A DNA stretch of 64,000 bases. Origin: Bacteroidales bacterium M7. GTDB taxonomy: Bacteria > Bacteroidota > Bacteroidia > Bacteroidales > Muribaculaceae. Below are positions 25,168 through 34,915 of this stretch, one piece after another; position 1 is the first letter of the stretch, and every line of letters starts with the position of its first letter. The stretch lies in assembly GCA_001689515.1 (NCBI GenBank), contig LUJR01000045.1, positions 62,001 through 126,000 of the forward strand, in the 5' to 3' direction. Below the pieces are notes generated by a model. That model saw only the letters and a program-made list of their open reading frames with translations. It had not been told where the DNA came from and searched no databases. The position numbers and the translations under genes were made by a program.

Positions 25168-25668
25168 ATGTTTAAGAAGAGACGACGCGACATCATCAGC
25201 AGGGTAATCGAGAGCAATCTTGATTACCTTGTCAGGTTTGCTTATTATCGGTTGGGCGACCGGGATGAGGCTGAGGACCTTGTATATGATGCCATATTGC
25301 GGTTTCTGGAGAAGGATACCGGGGCGATTAAGCCTGAGGGTGTCAGGCTCTATCTGTTCAGAATCGTGCACAATCTTTGTCTTGACAGGATGCGGAACGG
25401 CAGACGGGAGCTGATACGGATCGAGGGCTTGGATGTGGAGGACTGTAGGGCTGATGCCCTTGACCGGGAGGAGGTGGAGCGCATCAATGCATGTCTTGAC
25501 AGTCTGCATCCACGTGAGGCTGAAGTGATAAGGATGAATGTGGTCGACAATCTTTCGTTTGTGGAAATCAGCAGTATCCTCTCCATCCCGCAGTCGACTG
25601 CCAAATCACGGTATAAAGCAGGGATGGATAAATTAAGAAAGCTGTATCTAACCAATAAAATGTCATAG
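25168..25668 (+). CDS. ECF-family RNA polymerase sigma factor
   Basis: A 166-residue sigma-70 family protein of the extracytoplasmic-function type. Region 2 spans residues about 15-85 (DEAEDLVYDAILRFL, then RLYLFRIVHNLCLDRMR) and region 4 about 105-160 (LHPREAEVIRMNVVDNLSFV, then STAKSRYKAGMDKLRK). It redirects RNA polymerase to a small regulon. The next gene, one base after the stop, encodes its probable membrane anti-sigma partner, and the outer-membrane protein gene downstream is a likely target. Confidence 0.92.
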   Translation: MFKKRRRDIISRVIESNLDYLVRFAYYRLGDRDEAEDLVYDAILRFLEKDTGAIKPEGVRLYLFRIVHNLCLDRMRNGRRELIRIEGLDVEDCRADALDREEVERINACLDSLHPREAEVIRMNVVDNLSFVEISSILSIPQSTAKSRYKAGMDKLRKLYLTNKMS

Positions 25669-25669
25669 C

Positions 25670-26830
25670 ATGGATGATTACAAAGATATGAGAGACCTGT
25701 TGAAGCCCCGCCGTGACATCAAGGCTTCGGATGAGCTTCGTGAAAAAGTCCGTTCGGCTCTCGTTATGGAGCGCAGGAAACATGAAGCGAGGAGGTGGAT
25801 GGTCGGCGGTCTGTGCATTGTGACCGCGGCTGCCGCTGTCATGCTGTTCGTGCTGCTGCCCACGGGGCTATCGGCTAAGTCGGTGCTTGCTGATGCCATA
25901 GACGCTTTCCGCCATGCCGAGACTGTCGATATGACCGTTGAGGTGAGGACTCGTCCGATGGAAAACTTCCGCTATATCGATATGAATGAGGATTTTGTCA
26001 GGCACCATGTGCGTATTGCCGATGCTGACTCGCTGCTGCGGTGGCGCATTGACAAGGGAGAACGAGTGGCTACAGGCAGCGGCAGGGACATATATACATG
26101 GATGCCCTCGCTGCGATTGGGATGGCATATCAAGAGTCCGGATTATGAAAACATTCTGGGGTATCTGGCAACTTTGCTGACGCCTCGGAAGATACTTGAA
26201 TATGAGTTAGACAACTGCACAAATGGCAATAGGGCAGATTATAAGATAGCCAAGAAAGATGGCGACATCATACTTACCTGTCATGCCGCTCCGCAGGGAA
26301 ATTTTGAGAATCCATATTTGCTCAACACTTCAATCGCTGAGTCAGAGAATGTCAGAAGATACGTGATCGATGCCGAGTCAAAGAGGCTGAAAAGCGCCAC
26401 GGTGAGCATCGTGTCAGGCGGTCGTGAAGTCGAGGTGCTTAAAGTGTCAGGGCTTAAATATAATCAGCAGACAAAAGAAAACATATGCGTGCTGCCTGAC
26501 GGCATACGGTTTATAGAGACCGACGAGCAACCGGATGGCTTGAAGGGACTTAGTGCCGAGGAGGCAGCCTCTACCGTCTTGAATGCCTTTGCCGACTGGG
26601 ATGAGGGAATACTCAGCCGGATGATGCCACGCGAGTGGGCTGATGTGGCATATCGGGAGAACCTGCGCGGGTCAAAACTGATTTCAATAGGGGAGTCATT
26701 CACTTCCGGCTCTGGAAATTCGATTTTTGTCCCATACACACTTGAACTGCGTGACGGCACAAGGTATCGCCATAACATAGCGTTACAGAGATCTGACACA
26801 GGCGGCTGGGTTGTCGTGGGCGGACTATAG
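25670..26830 (+). CDS. membrane anti-sigma-like protein with LolA/RseB-like periplasmic domain
   Basis: A 386-residue single-pass protein. Residues 1-43 are cytoplasmic and charged (DLLKPRRDIKASDELREKVR), in the position of a short anti-sigma domain; 44-65 is the membrane helix (MVGGLCIVTAAAAVMLFVLL). Residues about 70-285 in the periplasm (AKSVLADAIDAFRHAETVDM onward) resemble the lipoprotein-binding LolA/MucB-RseB fold, by pattern only. The last about 90 residues look like an NTF2-like domain. It is not FecR-like. Translation is coupled to the sigma gene. Probably holds the sigma factor inactive until an envelope signal arrives; this is inferred. Confidence 0.7.
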   Translation: MDDYKDMRDLLKPRRDIKASDELREKVRSALVMERRKHEARRWMVGGLCIVTAAAAVMLFVLLPTGLSAKSVLADAIDAFRHAETVDMTVEVRTRPMENFRYIDMNEDFVRHHVRIADADSLLRWRIDKGERVATGSGRDIYTWMPSLRLGWHIKSPDYENILGYLATLLTPRKILEYELDNCTNGNRADYKIAKKDGDIILTCHAAPQGNFENPYLLNTSIAESENVRRYVIDAESKRLKSATVSIVSGGREVEVLKVSGLKYNQQTKENICVLPDGIRFIETDEQPDGLKGLSAEEAASTVLNAFADWDEGILSRMMPREWADVAYRENLRGSKLISIGESFTSGSGNSIFVPYTLELRDGTRYRHNIALQRSDTGGWVVVGGL

Positions 26831-26863
26831 GGAAATCATAAACCAATCAATAATATAATCACA

Positions 26864-29179
26864 ATGTCATTAACCAGATTAATGGCAGGGCTATTGCTCT
26901 GCCTGAACGTCAACACCCTTATTGCGGCGACTCCGACCTACGAGGGACGAGTGAAAGACGATTGCGGCAACCCTGTAGAGTTTGCCAATGTGACTCTGCA
27001 ATCCTTGAACGATTCCACCATGATCGACGGGACGGTGACGGATGAGACAGGCGCGTTTGCTGTCATCGGCAACAGCTCCCCTGCATTTCTGCGAGTCTCG
27101 GCGATGGGGTTTGAAACGAAGACGGTAGACAATCCAGAATCAAACTTAGGTGACATAATCCTTACCCCTGAATCGTTTATGCTCGGAGAGGTCGAGGTAA
27201 AAGGTTCGCGTCCAGTAGCGAAGCTGAAAGACGACGGGGTGCAGGTAGCTATATCTGGCACATATCTCGCCAATACCGGCACCGCCCTCGAAGTGCTCGG
27301 CAAGATGCCTTTTGTCGCCAAGTCGGGGTCGGAGATTGAGGTCTTGGGCAAAGGGGCACCGCTGATATACATCAACGGCAGGCAGGTCCGCGATATGTCG
27401 GAGCTTGACCAGCTCGCCTCGTCGCAAATCAAGAGCGTAGATGTCGTGACCAATCCTGGTGCAAGATACGCGTCGACAGTTAACGCCGTAATACGGATCA
27501 CGACGGTAGCTCCCGTGGGTGAGGGATTCTCGGTCAATGACCGCACCACTGTCGGTTACAAGCATTATGCGTATATGTTTGAGCAGGTGAATTTTAAGTG
27601 GCGTAAAAACGGCTTTGACCTATTCGGAATGCTGAATTACGAGAATTACCGTGAACGGCCAGGGGCATTCACCCAGACCACGCAGTATCTTAAGTCGGGC
27701 ATTGTGCATCAGGACAGCCACGGACGTGATTATGCGAAATATCCTGTCTGCCAAGGAAAGGTAGGACTTAACTATAGCATGTCATCACATAATTTCGGAC
27801 TATATTACGACTTCTCTTTCAAGCCGTCCACCATCAATGGCAGCTCTTTTGCCGACCGTTACATAGATGATCTGTATTCCGAAACCCTTGAAAACTTCAC
27901 TGATTCCAGACGTCATAACCGACAGCATCTGCTGAGCGCATATTACAGCGGCGATATAGGCAAGTGGCATCTATCAGCCAACTTTGATGCCCTGTGGCAG
28001 ATAAATGACCGTAATAACGCGGAGCGGGAAATCTCTACCATAAATCCCGCTCGAAACTTTACGACCACCAATGATGTCGGCAACCGTCTGCTTGCCGGTA
28101 ATGTCATGGCATCATTCCCGGTTTGGAAAGGTGATGTGAGATTTGGGTCGGAAGTAAGCAACATACGCCGTACTGACCGATATGATGGCGATGCTGCGTA
28201 CATCATCGACAATGACATAAGGATAAGCGAGACCACTACAGCTCTGTTTGCGGAGACAGAGCAGACTTTCGGAAGTGTGTCGGCAAGTGCTGGGTTGCGC
28301 TGGGAATACACAGACTCGAAGTATTGGCAATACGGAGTGCTCCGCGATGACCAGAGCCGCAGGTACCATAATCTCGCTCCATCGGCTTCCTTGTCGTTAC
28401 CTGTCGGTAATGTGACGACTCGCCTCTCATACATGAGAAAGACATCACGTCCGGCTTTCGAACAGCTGAGTTCGGCTGTGAAATATATCGACAGATACAC
28501 CTATGAATCGGGCAATCCCAATCTGCGCCCCGTGTATCGTGATTATATCTCGGCTTCAGCATCATGGAAGGACTTGGTGGTAGAACTGGAATACTACTCG
28601 ACAAAGAATTATTTCATGTGGCAGACATCGGAATATCCCGGAGGCAATGGTGTCACACTGCTGACGATGGTCAATATGCCGAGGTTCAATACTTACGGTG
28701 CTTACATCAACTATGCCCCTACATTCTTCGGCTGCTGGCATCCGTCACTGATGGCTGGTTTCAATGCACAGGATTTCAAGATGGTGCATGCCGGTGAAAC
28801 GGTCAAGTTGGACCGTCCCTTGGGGATATTCCGCTTCGACAACGCCGTGCGGCTTCCATGGGATATGTGGCTTAATGTCGATTTCTCGGCAAGGACATCA
28901 GGCAACGGTGACAATTTCTATCTGAAAGCCTATTGGCAGTGCAATCTCGGATTGTATAGATCGTTTGCCGATGACACGTGGAGCGTGAAATTGCAGCTCA
29001 ACGATGTGTTTGACACATGGCGGCAAGACATAACATTATATGACGCGATGAGCACCATCTCTACTAATAAAATCCTTGATACACGCGACCTGTTGCTCAC
29101 CATCAGATACAATTTCAACTCCGCACGTTCGCGCTACAAGGGTCGTGGCGCCGCAAATACCGACAAAAGCCGATTCTGA
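26864..29179 (+). CDS. outer-membrane beta-barrel protein, TonB-receptor-like (module A)
   Basis: A 771-residue protein with signal peptide (cleavage near IAA-T, residue 22), a carboxypeptidase regulatory-like domain at about 25-105 (YEGRVKDDCGNPVEFANVTL), a plug-like region about 115-220 (GKGAPLIYINGRQVRD, then VTNPGARYASTVNAVI) and a C-terminal beta-barrel of the OMP_b-brl_3 type. It ends with YKGRGAANTDKSRF, close to the YRGSGAGKTELNRF end of the paralogue at 32330-34423. It lies 33 bp after the anti-sigma gene, so the sigma, anti-sigma and receptor genes form one unit. Ligand unknown. Confidence 0.85.
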   Translation: MSLTRLMAGLLLCLNVNTLIAATPTYEGRVKDDCGNPVEFANVTLQSLNDSTMIDGTVTDETGAFAVIGNSSPAFLRVSAMGFETKTVDNPESNLGDIILTPESFMLGEVEVKGSRPVAKLKDDGVQVAISGTYLANTGTALEVLGKMPFVAKSGSEIEVLGKGAPLIYINGRQVRDMSELDQLASSQIKSVDVVTNPGARYASTVNAVIRITTVAPVGEGFSVNDRTTVGYKHYAYMFEQVNFKWRKNGFDLFGMLNYENYRERPGAFTQTTQYLKSGIVHQDSHGRDYAKYPVCQGKVGLNYSMSSHNFGLYYDFSFKPSTINGSSFADRYIDDLYSETLENFTDSRRHNRQHLLSAYYSGDIGKWHLSANFDALWQINDRNNAEREISTINPARNFTTTNDVGNRLLAGNVMASFPVWKGDVRFGSEVSNIRRTDRYDGDAAYIIDNDIRISETTTALFAETEQTFGSVSASAGLRWEYTDSKYWQYGVLRDDQSRRYHNLAPSASLSLPVGNVTTRLSYMRKTSRPAFEQLSSAVKYIDRYTYESGNPNLRPVYRDYISASASWKDLVVELEYYSTKNYFMWQTSEYPGGNGVTLLTMVNMPRFNTYGAYINYAPTFFGCWHPSLMAGFNAQDFKMVHAGETVKLDRPLGIFRFDNAVRLPWDMWLNVDFSARTSGNGDNFYLKAYWQCNLGLYRSFADDTWSVKLQLNDVFDTWRQDITLYDAMSTISTNKILDTRDLLLTIRYNFNSARSRYKGRGAANTDKSRF

Positions 29180-29197
29180 ATACGGTTACGTAATTTT

Positions 29198-29284
29198 TGT
29201 AGGGACATGCCGTGGCATGTCCGCCCAGCAGACGTTGTTTGTGAAAGCCGGGGAAATCGGACATGCCACGGCATGTCCCTACAG
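29198..29284. repeat. paired palindromic repeat
   Basis: Units TGTAGGGACATGCCGTGGCA and its inverted partner ending in CATGTCCCTACAG, 18 bp after the receptor stop codon. Confidence 0.9.
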
Positions 29285-29354
29285 TCGAGGTGTTATTGGT
29301 ACATTTTTGCACAATATACGATTGTTTGTAGATGTTTTGTAGATGCGATGTCTA

Positions 29355-29385
29355 TTGATTGTAGAGTAGATGTGTGGTAAATTTG
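29355..29385 (+). promoter_or_regulatory. promoter immediately before the TPR/HTH gene (leaderless)
   Basis: TTG at 29355, 20-base spacer, TAAATTTG at 29378-29385. The ATG is only four bases later, so transcription should begin at or next to the start codon. Confidence 0.7.
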
Positions 29386-29389
29386 TGAC

Positions 29390-30985
29390 ATGAAAACATC
29401 GATTTGCCCTGCTGGCTCATTTATAATCTTATGTGTTTGTGCCATAGCCCTGGCTGTGGGCTGCGGACGTAAGGCTGAGAGGCTTGCGCCTTGCGGATGG
29501 GAGGCAACCGGTAAGCCTTCTGATTCTCTGCTGGTGCTTCTTGACCGGTCACTCTATAGTTATTGCGACCCTGACTCGCTTGACTCGCTTGTCGAGAGGT
29601 ATGTCAAAGTGTCCGGCGAAGAGGATCCTGATGGCATTTACGAGCATCGTCGGCTCTATTGGCAGGGGACTGCGCTTTTCGGTCATGGCGAGTTTGAACG
29701 AGGGGATTCATTGCGCAGGCTTGCCATGCAGCGCTGTGACTCTTCAAGGTTTCCGCATGACTATCGTCTTTATCGGCTGGCTACCGAACAGCCGACAGAT
29801 TTTCCTGACAACGCCAGCCGTTACAAGAGGTATCTGTCGGATCTGAAGGCGTTTGAGGCAGAAGGCGACCTTGTGAGTGCGTTTTCGCGTAGTGTGTTGC
29901 TCTCTCAGTTGATGTCAGAGGCGGGCATGCACCGTGAGGCGTTGGATTATGTCTTGTTGGCTGACAGTCTGCTGAAGAAGGCTGATCTGCCGCTGCTTCG
30001 CATCAACAACAAGGTCAATGTGGCTTCGTGTCTGTTTAATGCCGGTGACACTGTCGGAGCAGTGAGGGCGTTGGACGAAGTGAAGGCGCATATCGGCGGT
30101 GAAGGTAACGAGGGTGTAGAGGCGATAATAGATTTCAATAAATATGAGATGACCGGCGATACCTCTGCTCTGGCTGCGGCGTGGAGGATTGTGAGAGGTA
30201 ACCCGGACTTGGCGAGGATGCAGATGCTTGTAGGTGCCTCCTTGGTAAAATCAGGCATGCAGATGGGCGATTATGGCTATATAATGGCGTTGCTGAAGGA
30301 GTCTGATGAATATGCGTTTCGCCCCGAGGAAGAGCTGTCAATCAAAGAGGCAATATTAGACCTGTCTGTTGACGATGGAAATGTCGGGCTCATACGTGAT
30401 GCTGTCCACGGTTATGAGGAGGCTGTGGAGCGCTATCTCAACGAACAGAAGAAAGGGGAAGTCATCTCGGCACAGATATCGTCAATGATCAGCGAGGTAT
30501 CGCTGAATGCCGAACGAGAGAAACAGCGGAGCCGTAACATGCTGTGGACCGTACTGGCTGTTGTGGGAGTCGTGGTGGCTGTCGGTGTGATTTGCGGAGT
30601 GATGTATATCAACCGTAACCGGCGCATACTTTTGTTGACCCAACTGGAAATCGAGAGACATCGCCGGCGACAGATAGCAACTGATCTCATGCTTGCCGAA
30701 AGAGCTGACAGAGAACCGGAAATAAAGACGGTTGCTGACGATGAGGCTATTGATGACATGGACGGCAGGTTTATGAAACTGTTCGTGGCACGATATCCCA
30801 AGGTCAGGAAGACCGGGCGGCGATTGGCGCTTTATATCTGGAAAGGCAAGGATACAAGCGATATCGCGCGGATCATGAGCATACGCAAGGAGTCGGTGAT
30901 GCAGGCGCGATGGCGTCTGAGGAGCCAGATGGATCTCGCGCCCGAGGAAGACCTTGAGGTCATCATCCATCAGATGGTTGTGTGA
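29390..30985 (+). CDS. TPR lipoprotein/transmembrane regulator with C-terminal HTH (module A)
   Basis: A 531-residue protein. An N-terminal signal with lipobox-like LAVGC (Cys near residue 25) exports a helical TPR-type region (about 40-370) to the periplasm. A transmembrane helix follows at about 383-405 (MLWTVLAVVGVVVAVGVICG), then a coiled coil, then a cytoplasmic LuxR/GerE-like HTH (about 460-520; DTSDIARIMSIRKESVMQAR). Such one-protein regulators are common in Bacteroidales and link envelope signals to transcription. The start is fixed by the signal peptide, though the promoter lies only four bases upstream. Paralogous to 35434-37095 and placed, like it, next to a beta-barrel gene. Confidence 0.8.
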   Translation: MKTSICPAGSFIILCVCAIALAVGCGRKAERLAPCGWEATGKPSDSLLVLLDRSLYSYCDPDSLDSLVERYVKVSGEEDPDGIYEHRRLYWQGTALFGHGEFERGDSLRRLAMQRCDSSRFPHDYRLYRLATEQPTDFPDNASRYKRYLSDLKAFEAEGDLVSAFSRSVLLSQLMSEAGMHREALDYVLLADSLLKKADLPLLRINNKVNVASCLFNAGDTVGAVRALDEVKAHIGGEGNEGVEAIIDFNKYEMTGDTSALAAAWRIVRGNPDLARMQMLVGASLVKSGMQMGDYGYIMALLKESDEYAFRPEEELSIKEAILDLSVDDGNVGLIRDAVHGYEEAVERYLNEQKKGEVISAQISSMISEVSLNAEREKQRSRNMLWTVLAVVGVVVAVGVICGVMYINRNRRILLLTQLEIERHRRRQIATDLMLAERADREPEIKTVADDEAIDDMDGRFMKLFVARYPKVRKTGRRLALYIWKGKDTSDIARIMSIRKESVMQARWRLRSQMDLAPEEDLEVIIHQMVV

Positions 30986-31055
30986 GGGGCGAACTGCAAT
31001 AATGAAAACTCGATGAAGATTTGCACTTGTCGTTATCCAAAATTCACGCAAAAAG

Positions 31056-31145
31056 GTAGGGACATGCCGTGGCATGTCCGCCCATCATGTGATGCATTTC
31101 GGGATGTTTTGTGGGTTGGGGACATGCCACGGCATGTCCCCAGGT
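31056..31145. repeat. paired palindromic repeat
   Basis: Units GTAGGGACATGCCGTGGCAT and GGGGACATGCCACGGCATGT, in the gap between the convergent TPR/HTH and M48 protease genes. Confidence 0.88.
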
Positions 31146-31159
31146 AGAAAAGCATACGG

Positions 31160-32056
31160 TCAGCGTCGGTCGGGAAGCTGCGAGGGGGTGAGGTGGAAGC
31201 CTGAGGTCTTTTTACTCTTGGTCGGCTTTGCCGAGGTTTTGACGGCTTTGGCAGAGCTGCTTCGGGTGTTGGTGGCAGTATAGCCGTCAGCTTGGCAGCG
31301 TTTGAGCATCTTGTTTATGCGAGCCTGGGTGTCGGGGTGGTCAGAGAATAGGTAGGAGAGTCCCGATGCTCCTGCGCCCCCGGCTTGCTCCATCTGCTGG
31401 AGTTTCTGGAATGCCTCAACCATGGCGTAGGGGTTCTTGCCGTGGGATTTCAGGAAGTCGTAGCCGTATTGGTCGGCGGCTTCTTCCTGAGAGCGCGTGT
31501 ACTTGTTATTGACCAGAGTCTCGCCTATGGCTCCGAGCTGGGAGTCTGTGATTGCAGCCACCGAACTTGATGTGGAGGCAAGTACATCTTTGAGAGCTGA
31601 GGTGCGCATGGCGTTCTGGAGTCCCTTGCGGCTGTCGTGGTGGGCTACGTGCCCTATCTCGTGGCCTATGACCCCGAGCACTTCGTTGTCATCCATCAGG
31701 TCCATCAGTCCGGAGTAGACCCTGACCGATCCGTCAGGGCAGGCAAAGGCGTTGACATCGGAGGTCATATATACCTTGAAGTTGAGCGGAGTGCCGTCAA
31801 CGTCGGTCAGACCGCTTGTGAGCTTCGCCAGACGTCGGGCATAGGTGGAATTGGCGGGAGCTACCTTGTTTTGCTGATCCATCTGCACCACCGACTGGTG
31901 GACGTAGGCAGCCAGCTGCTCGTCGGAAATCGACGATGACTGTGCCATCTTGCTTACTCCCTGCATGGCGCGATCCATGTTCATGGAGGCGCATGAGGTC
32001 AAAGACAGGAGGGCGACAGTGGCAAGTATGTTGAGGAGGCGTTTTGTCGTATACAT
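31160..32056 (-). CDS. M48-family metalloprotease, lipoprotein
   Basis: 298 residues from the start at 32056; a longer frame upstream runs through a palindromic repeat and is rejected because the lipoprotein signal (lipobox LTSC, Cys22) begins here. The zinc motif HEIGH is at residues 132-136, and the third ligand lies in SQEEAADQYG. The arrangement matches periplasmic M48C-type proteases such as the BepA/LoiP group, which act in outer-membrane protein quality control. The C-terminal 40 residues are low-complexity (SSSAKAVKTSAKPTKSKK). Transcribed alone on the minus strand between two related surface modules. Confidence 0.9.
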   Translation of the reverse strand: MYTTKRLLNILATVALLSLTSCASMNMDRAMQGVSKMAQSSSISDEQLAAYVHQSVVQMDQQNKVAPANSTYARRLAKLTSGLTDVDGTPLNFKVYMTSDVNAFACPDGSVRVYSGLMDLMDDNEVLGVIGHEIGHVAHHDSRKGLQNAMRTSALKDVLASTSSSVAAITDSQLGAIGETLVNNKYTRSQEEAADQYGYDFLKSHGKNPYAMVEAFQKLQQMEQAGGAGASGLSYLFSDHPDTQARINKMLKRCQADGYTATNTRSSSAKAVKTSAKPTKSKKTSGFHLTPSQLPDRR

Positions 32057-32203
32057 GATCGTAGATTTTGTCGTTGCTATATATCTTATAAACAATGACT
32101 CGTGGAAAATGACTGAGCGGGCTGACTGAATTTGTGTAATCCTGTAATGGGAGTACCTGCTGGCATATAGCATGGAGGTAGTCCCTTCGTGACTTACTGG
32201 TTT

Positions 32204-32292
32204 TGTAGGGACATGCCGTGGCATGTCCGCCCCACAGGTGCGATAATTGCAAAAACTACGGAACGATGACATGCAATGGCATGTCCCTACAC
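32204..32292. repeat. paired palindromic repeat
   Basis: Left unit TGTAGGGACATGCCGTGGCA; the right unit has one change in the core (GACATGCAATGGCATGTC). Interior and right flank resemble those of the copy at 2926-3046. Confidence 0.88.
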
Positions 32293-32329
32293 CAGTCTTA
32301 TGACGTATCAGAAAAACAAGGCGACTGGG

Positions 32330-34423
32330 TCAGAAGCGGTTGAGTTCGGTTTTGCCGGCTCCGCTGCCGCGGTAGCGGTCACGGGTGAGGTTGAAGGAGT
32401 ATTGGAGGGTGAGCTGGATGGTGCGGTTGGTGATGTGGGTATGCTTGTAGAGGGTTACATCGCGGTTGTATAGGGTGATGTCGCGGTTGCCTTTGTTGAA
32501 GATGTCGTTGGCTTCGAGGGTGACGCTGAGGTGGTTGTTGAGGAACGATTTGTAGAGCTTGGCATTGAGATAGGAGGTGGAGGAGAGGTGGACGTTTTCG
32601 GCGTCGCCTGCGCTCATCCATTGGAGGTCGACGTTGAGCCATATGTCGCCGGGGATGTGGATAGCATTCTGGAACTGGACCAGACCGATGGGGTTGTCAA
32701 GACTTTTGCGACTGTCGGTGTAGTCGATTGTGTGCCACTGCTTGATGATGCCGGCGTTGACCTTGGGTTGCCATATGCCGAGCTGGAACTGACCGCCTAC
32801 GAATGCCTCAAGCTGCTGGAGCTTGGGGAAGTTTGCTTTTGTGATGAGTTTGATCTCGCCGTCATTGCCGTAGGGTATGGTGGTGTCAAGGATGGGGTCT
32901 TTCTTGTAGGAATATGACAACTGTCCGAAGAAATGGCTCCATGTGCCTTGCAGCTCTATGTTGTGGATCTTCTCGGGGCGCAGATAGGGGTTTCCGCCCT
33001 CAAATGTGAAGCGGTTGATGTAGTCTATCGTTCCATCAAGAGAGCTGTATGTGGGTCGTTGGGTCTTGTGGGTGTAGCTCAGGGCGAGGTTGACTTTCTG
33101 TATCATGGTACCTACCGAGAGGGAGGGAAAAAGATTGTCGTAGCTGCGGCTCATGTCGTCGCGTCGCTGTCCGTTTTCAAGGTATTTGAATGCGACATGC
33201 TCATAGCGCAGTCCGGCTCCGACATTCCATCTGCCGAAACGCTGGGCTATCTGCACGAATCCGGCGATGTTGCTTTCGTCGACTCGCGATGAGGCATCGG
33301 TCAGCAGGGAGGTATCTGTTGCAAAATCTGTGGTGAAACGTGATGATGTGTATTCTTCGCCTACTTCTATGTTGCCTTTCCACAGAGGGTAGCCCAGCAC
33401 GAGCTTCTCGGCAAAGAGGCGGCTGTGGTTGGTGGTGGCTGAGGAGACGCGGGCATCGTCATAGTTGTCGCTCGCCTCATTGTTGATGAGGTCGGACGTT
33501 TCCTTGCGCCACATGTAGTCGGTATTGAAATCTATGCCGAATTTGCCTATCTGACCGCTGTAGTAGAGGTTGGCGTGATGGCGTGGCATGGCATCGCTTT
33601 TCTGCCGTCCGTTTACTGAAAGCTCGTCATAGGGCATGCCGTCAGCCAGTATCTGACTGAAACCGGAGAAATTCATATCAGCTTTCTTTACCCCGTTGGT
33701 GTAATAGGCTCCTATGGAATGGTCGGGGTTAAAGAGATATGAGAATCCGATTTTGCCATAGAAATCGTGGGTTTTGGCGTTGCCTCCCTGCTCAAGGAGC
33801 TGGTTCCATGTCACGGTGGAGCGGGTCAGCATGTCGACGGTCTTGGCATCCTCATGTTTGCCTCCGAGATAACCGAAGTTGCCAAACAGTTCCAGTCCGC
33901 CGGTGCGGTATTTCAGGTTGACCTGCTCGGCGGTGCGGGCGTATTTCTGCACCGCTCCCGAGGCGCGTACGAGTCCGCTGAAGCCGTCGCCCTGCGGAGT
34001 TTTGAGGGTGATGTTGATGACTGACTTGACTGATGCGTCATATTTGGCACCAGGGTTGGTGATTACCTCGATATTCTTGATGTTGGCAGAACTGATCTGA
34101 GCCAATTCCGATACGTCCTGAAGCAACCTGCCATTGACATAGATGGCTGGGGTGCCTTTGCCGAACACTTCATATGAGCCGTCTTTGCCGAGCACCATCG
34201 GTATCTGAGGCAGCACATCGTTGGCTGTGCCGGCATGCTCGAGCTGAGTGCCCGAGATGCGCGTTAGCAATGCGCCGGCTTTGAGAGTGGTCACGCGCGG
34301 ATTGGCTTTTACTACCACTTCGCCGAGGGTGTAAGTGATGCTGTCGGCAGGGGTGCCATTGGTCTGAGCCATTGCAGATGCGAGGGAAGCTGCGGATAGG
34401 ATGATGGTGGCTATGGTTTTCAT
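32330..34423 (-). CDS. outer-membrane beta-barrel protein, TonB-receptor-like (module B)
   Basis: A 697-residue protein with signal peptide (cleavage at SAMA-Q, residue 19), no regulatory-like N-terminal domain, a plug-like region about 30-140 (GKGTPAIYVNGRLLQDVSEL, then VITNPGAKYDASVKSVI) and an OMP_b-brl_3-type barrel ending YRGSGAGKTELNRF. Clear paralogue of the module A protein at 26864-29179 across plug and barrel. It is transcribed with a small lipoprotein gene 24 bp upstream. The function is probably outer-membrane transport or sensing; the ligand is unknown. Confidence 0.83.
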   Translation of the reverse strand: MKTIATIILSAASLASAMAQTNGTPADSITYTLGEVVVKANPRVTTLKAGALLTRISGTQLEHAGTANDVLPQIPMVLGKDGSYEVFGKGTPAIYVNGRLLQDVSELAQISSANIKNIEVITNPGAKYDASVKSVINITLKTPQGDGFSGLVRASGAVQKYARTAEQVNLKYRTGGLELFGNFGYLGGKHEDAKTVDMLTRSTVTWNQLLEQGGNAKTHDFYGKIGFSYLFNPDHSIGAYYTNGVKKADMNFSGFSQILADGMPYDELSVNGRQKSDAMPRHHANLYYSGQIGKFGIDFNTDYMWRKETSDLINNEASDNYDDARVSSATTNHSRLFAEKLVLGYPLWKGNIEVGEEYTSSRFTTDFATDTSLLTDASSRVDESNIAGFVQIAQRFGRWNVGAGLRYEHVAFKYLENGQRRDDMSRSYDNLFPSLSVGTMIQKVNLALSYTHKTQRPTYSSLDGTIDYINRFTFEGGNPYLRPEKIHNIELQGTWSHFFGQLSYSYKKDPILDTTIPYGNDGEIKLITKANFPKLQQLEAFVGGQFQLGIWQPKVNAGIIKQWHTIDYTDSRKSLDNPIGLVQFQNAIHIPGDIWLNVDLQWMSAGDAENVHLSSTSYLNAKLYKSFLNNHLSVTLEANDIFNKGNRDITLYNRDVTLYKHTHITNRTIQLTLQYSFNLTRDRYRGSGAGKTELNRF

Positions 34424-34447
34424 TTCTATAGGTTTTTAGATGGTTGG

Positions 34448-34849
34448 TTATTCTGATAATTTCTCGTGGATTTTTTCTATTAATTTTTCTTTGATGGTTT
34501 CCTTTACAGCGTCTACGGGGTCGAAGTCAAGTTCTTTCACGCTGAGGGCTGTGGAGTAGTCGTCGGAGAAGATTACATCGGCGAAGTGACGGGTCATGTC
34601 TCCTGATGCGCTGTCGGTGACGGTGTAGATTACGCCTACGCATGGATGTGTCGCGCCCATAAACAGGGTGTCGCGATGGTTTGACATGCCTATGAAACCG
34701 AAGGATTCACTCTCGGAAAGATGTGGCGAGACATGCTCACGCATGGTGTGGGCGATGCGGCTTTTTCGGTCAGGATCGCATGCGCAGGTTGAGATAATGA
34801 CCAGCGATGCGATGGTCAGTAGGAGTAGGAATGATCGTGAGTGTGCCAT
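34448..34849 (-). CDS. small lipoprotein, unknown
   Basis: 133 residues with signal peptide and lipobox (STCAC, Cys about 24). The mature part is short and mixed, ending in an amphipathic helix KETIKEKLIEKIHEKLSE. No family recognised. First gene of a two-gene unit with the module B beta-barrel protein, with a -7 box about 60 bp upstream. Confidence 0.65.
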   Translation of the reverse strand: MAHSRSFLLLLTIASLVIISTCACDPDRKSRIAHTMREHVSPHLSESESFGFIGMSNHRDTLFMGATHPCVGVIYTVTDSASGDMTRHFADVIFSDDYSTALSVKELDFDPVDAVKETIKEKLIEKIHEKLSE

Positions 34850-34907
34850 GATTTTCTGAAGTTTTGATGTTTGACTTTGGTGCGGGATTTTGTCGTTCCC
34901 GACATTG

Positions 34908-34915
34908 CAAAGTTA
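34908..34915 (-). promoter_or_regulatory. -7 box for the module B operon
   Basis: TAACTTTG on the minus strand, about 60 bases before the lipoprotein start codon. The -33 region is weak. The rest of 34850-35107 shows nothing else I can name. Confidence 0.5.

Noticed and set aside
32057..32272. 72-residue N-terminal extension of the M48 protease
   Set aside because: It would be encoded partly by the palindromic repeat and would precede the lipoprotein signal, which must be N-terminal.
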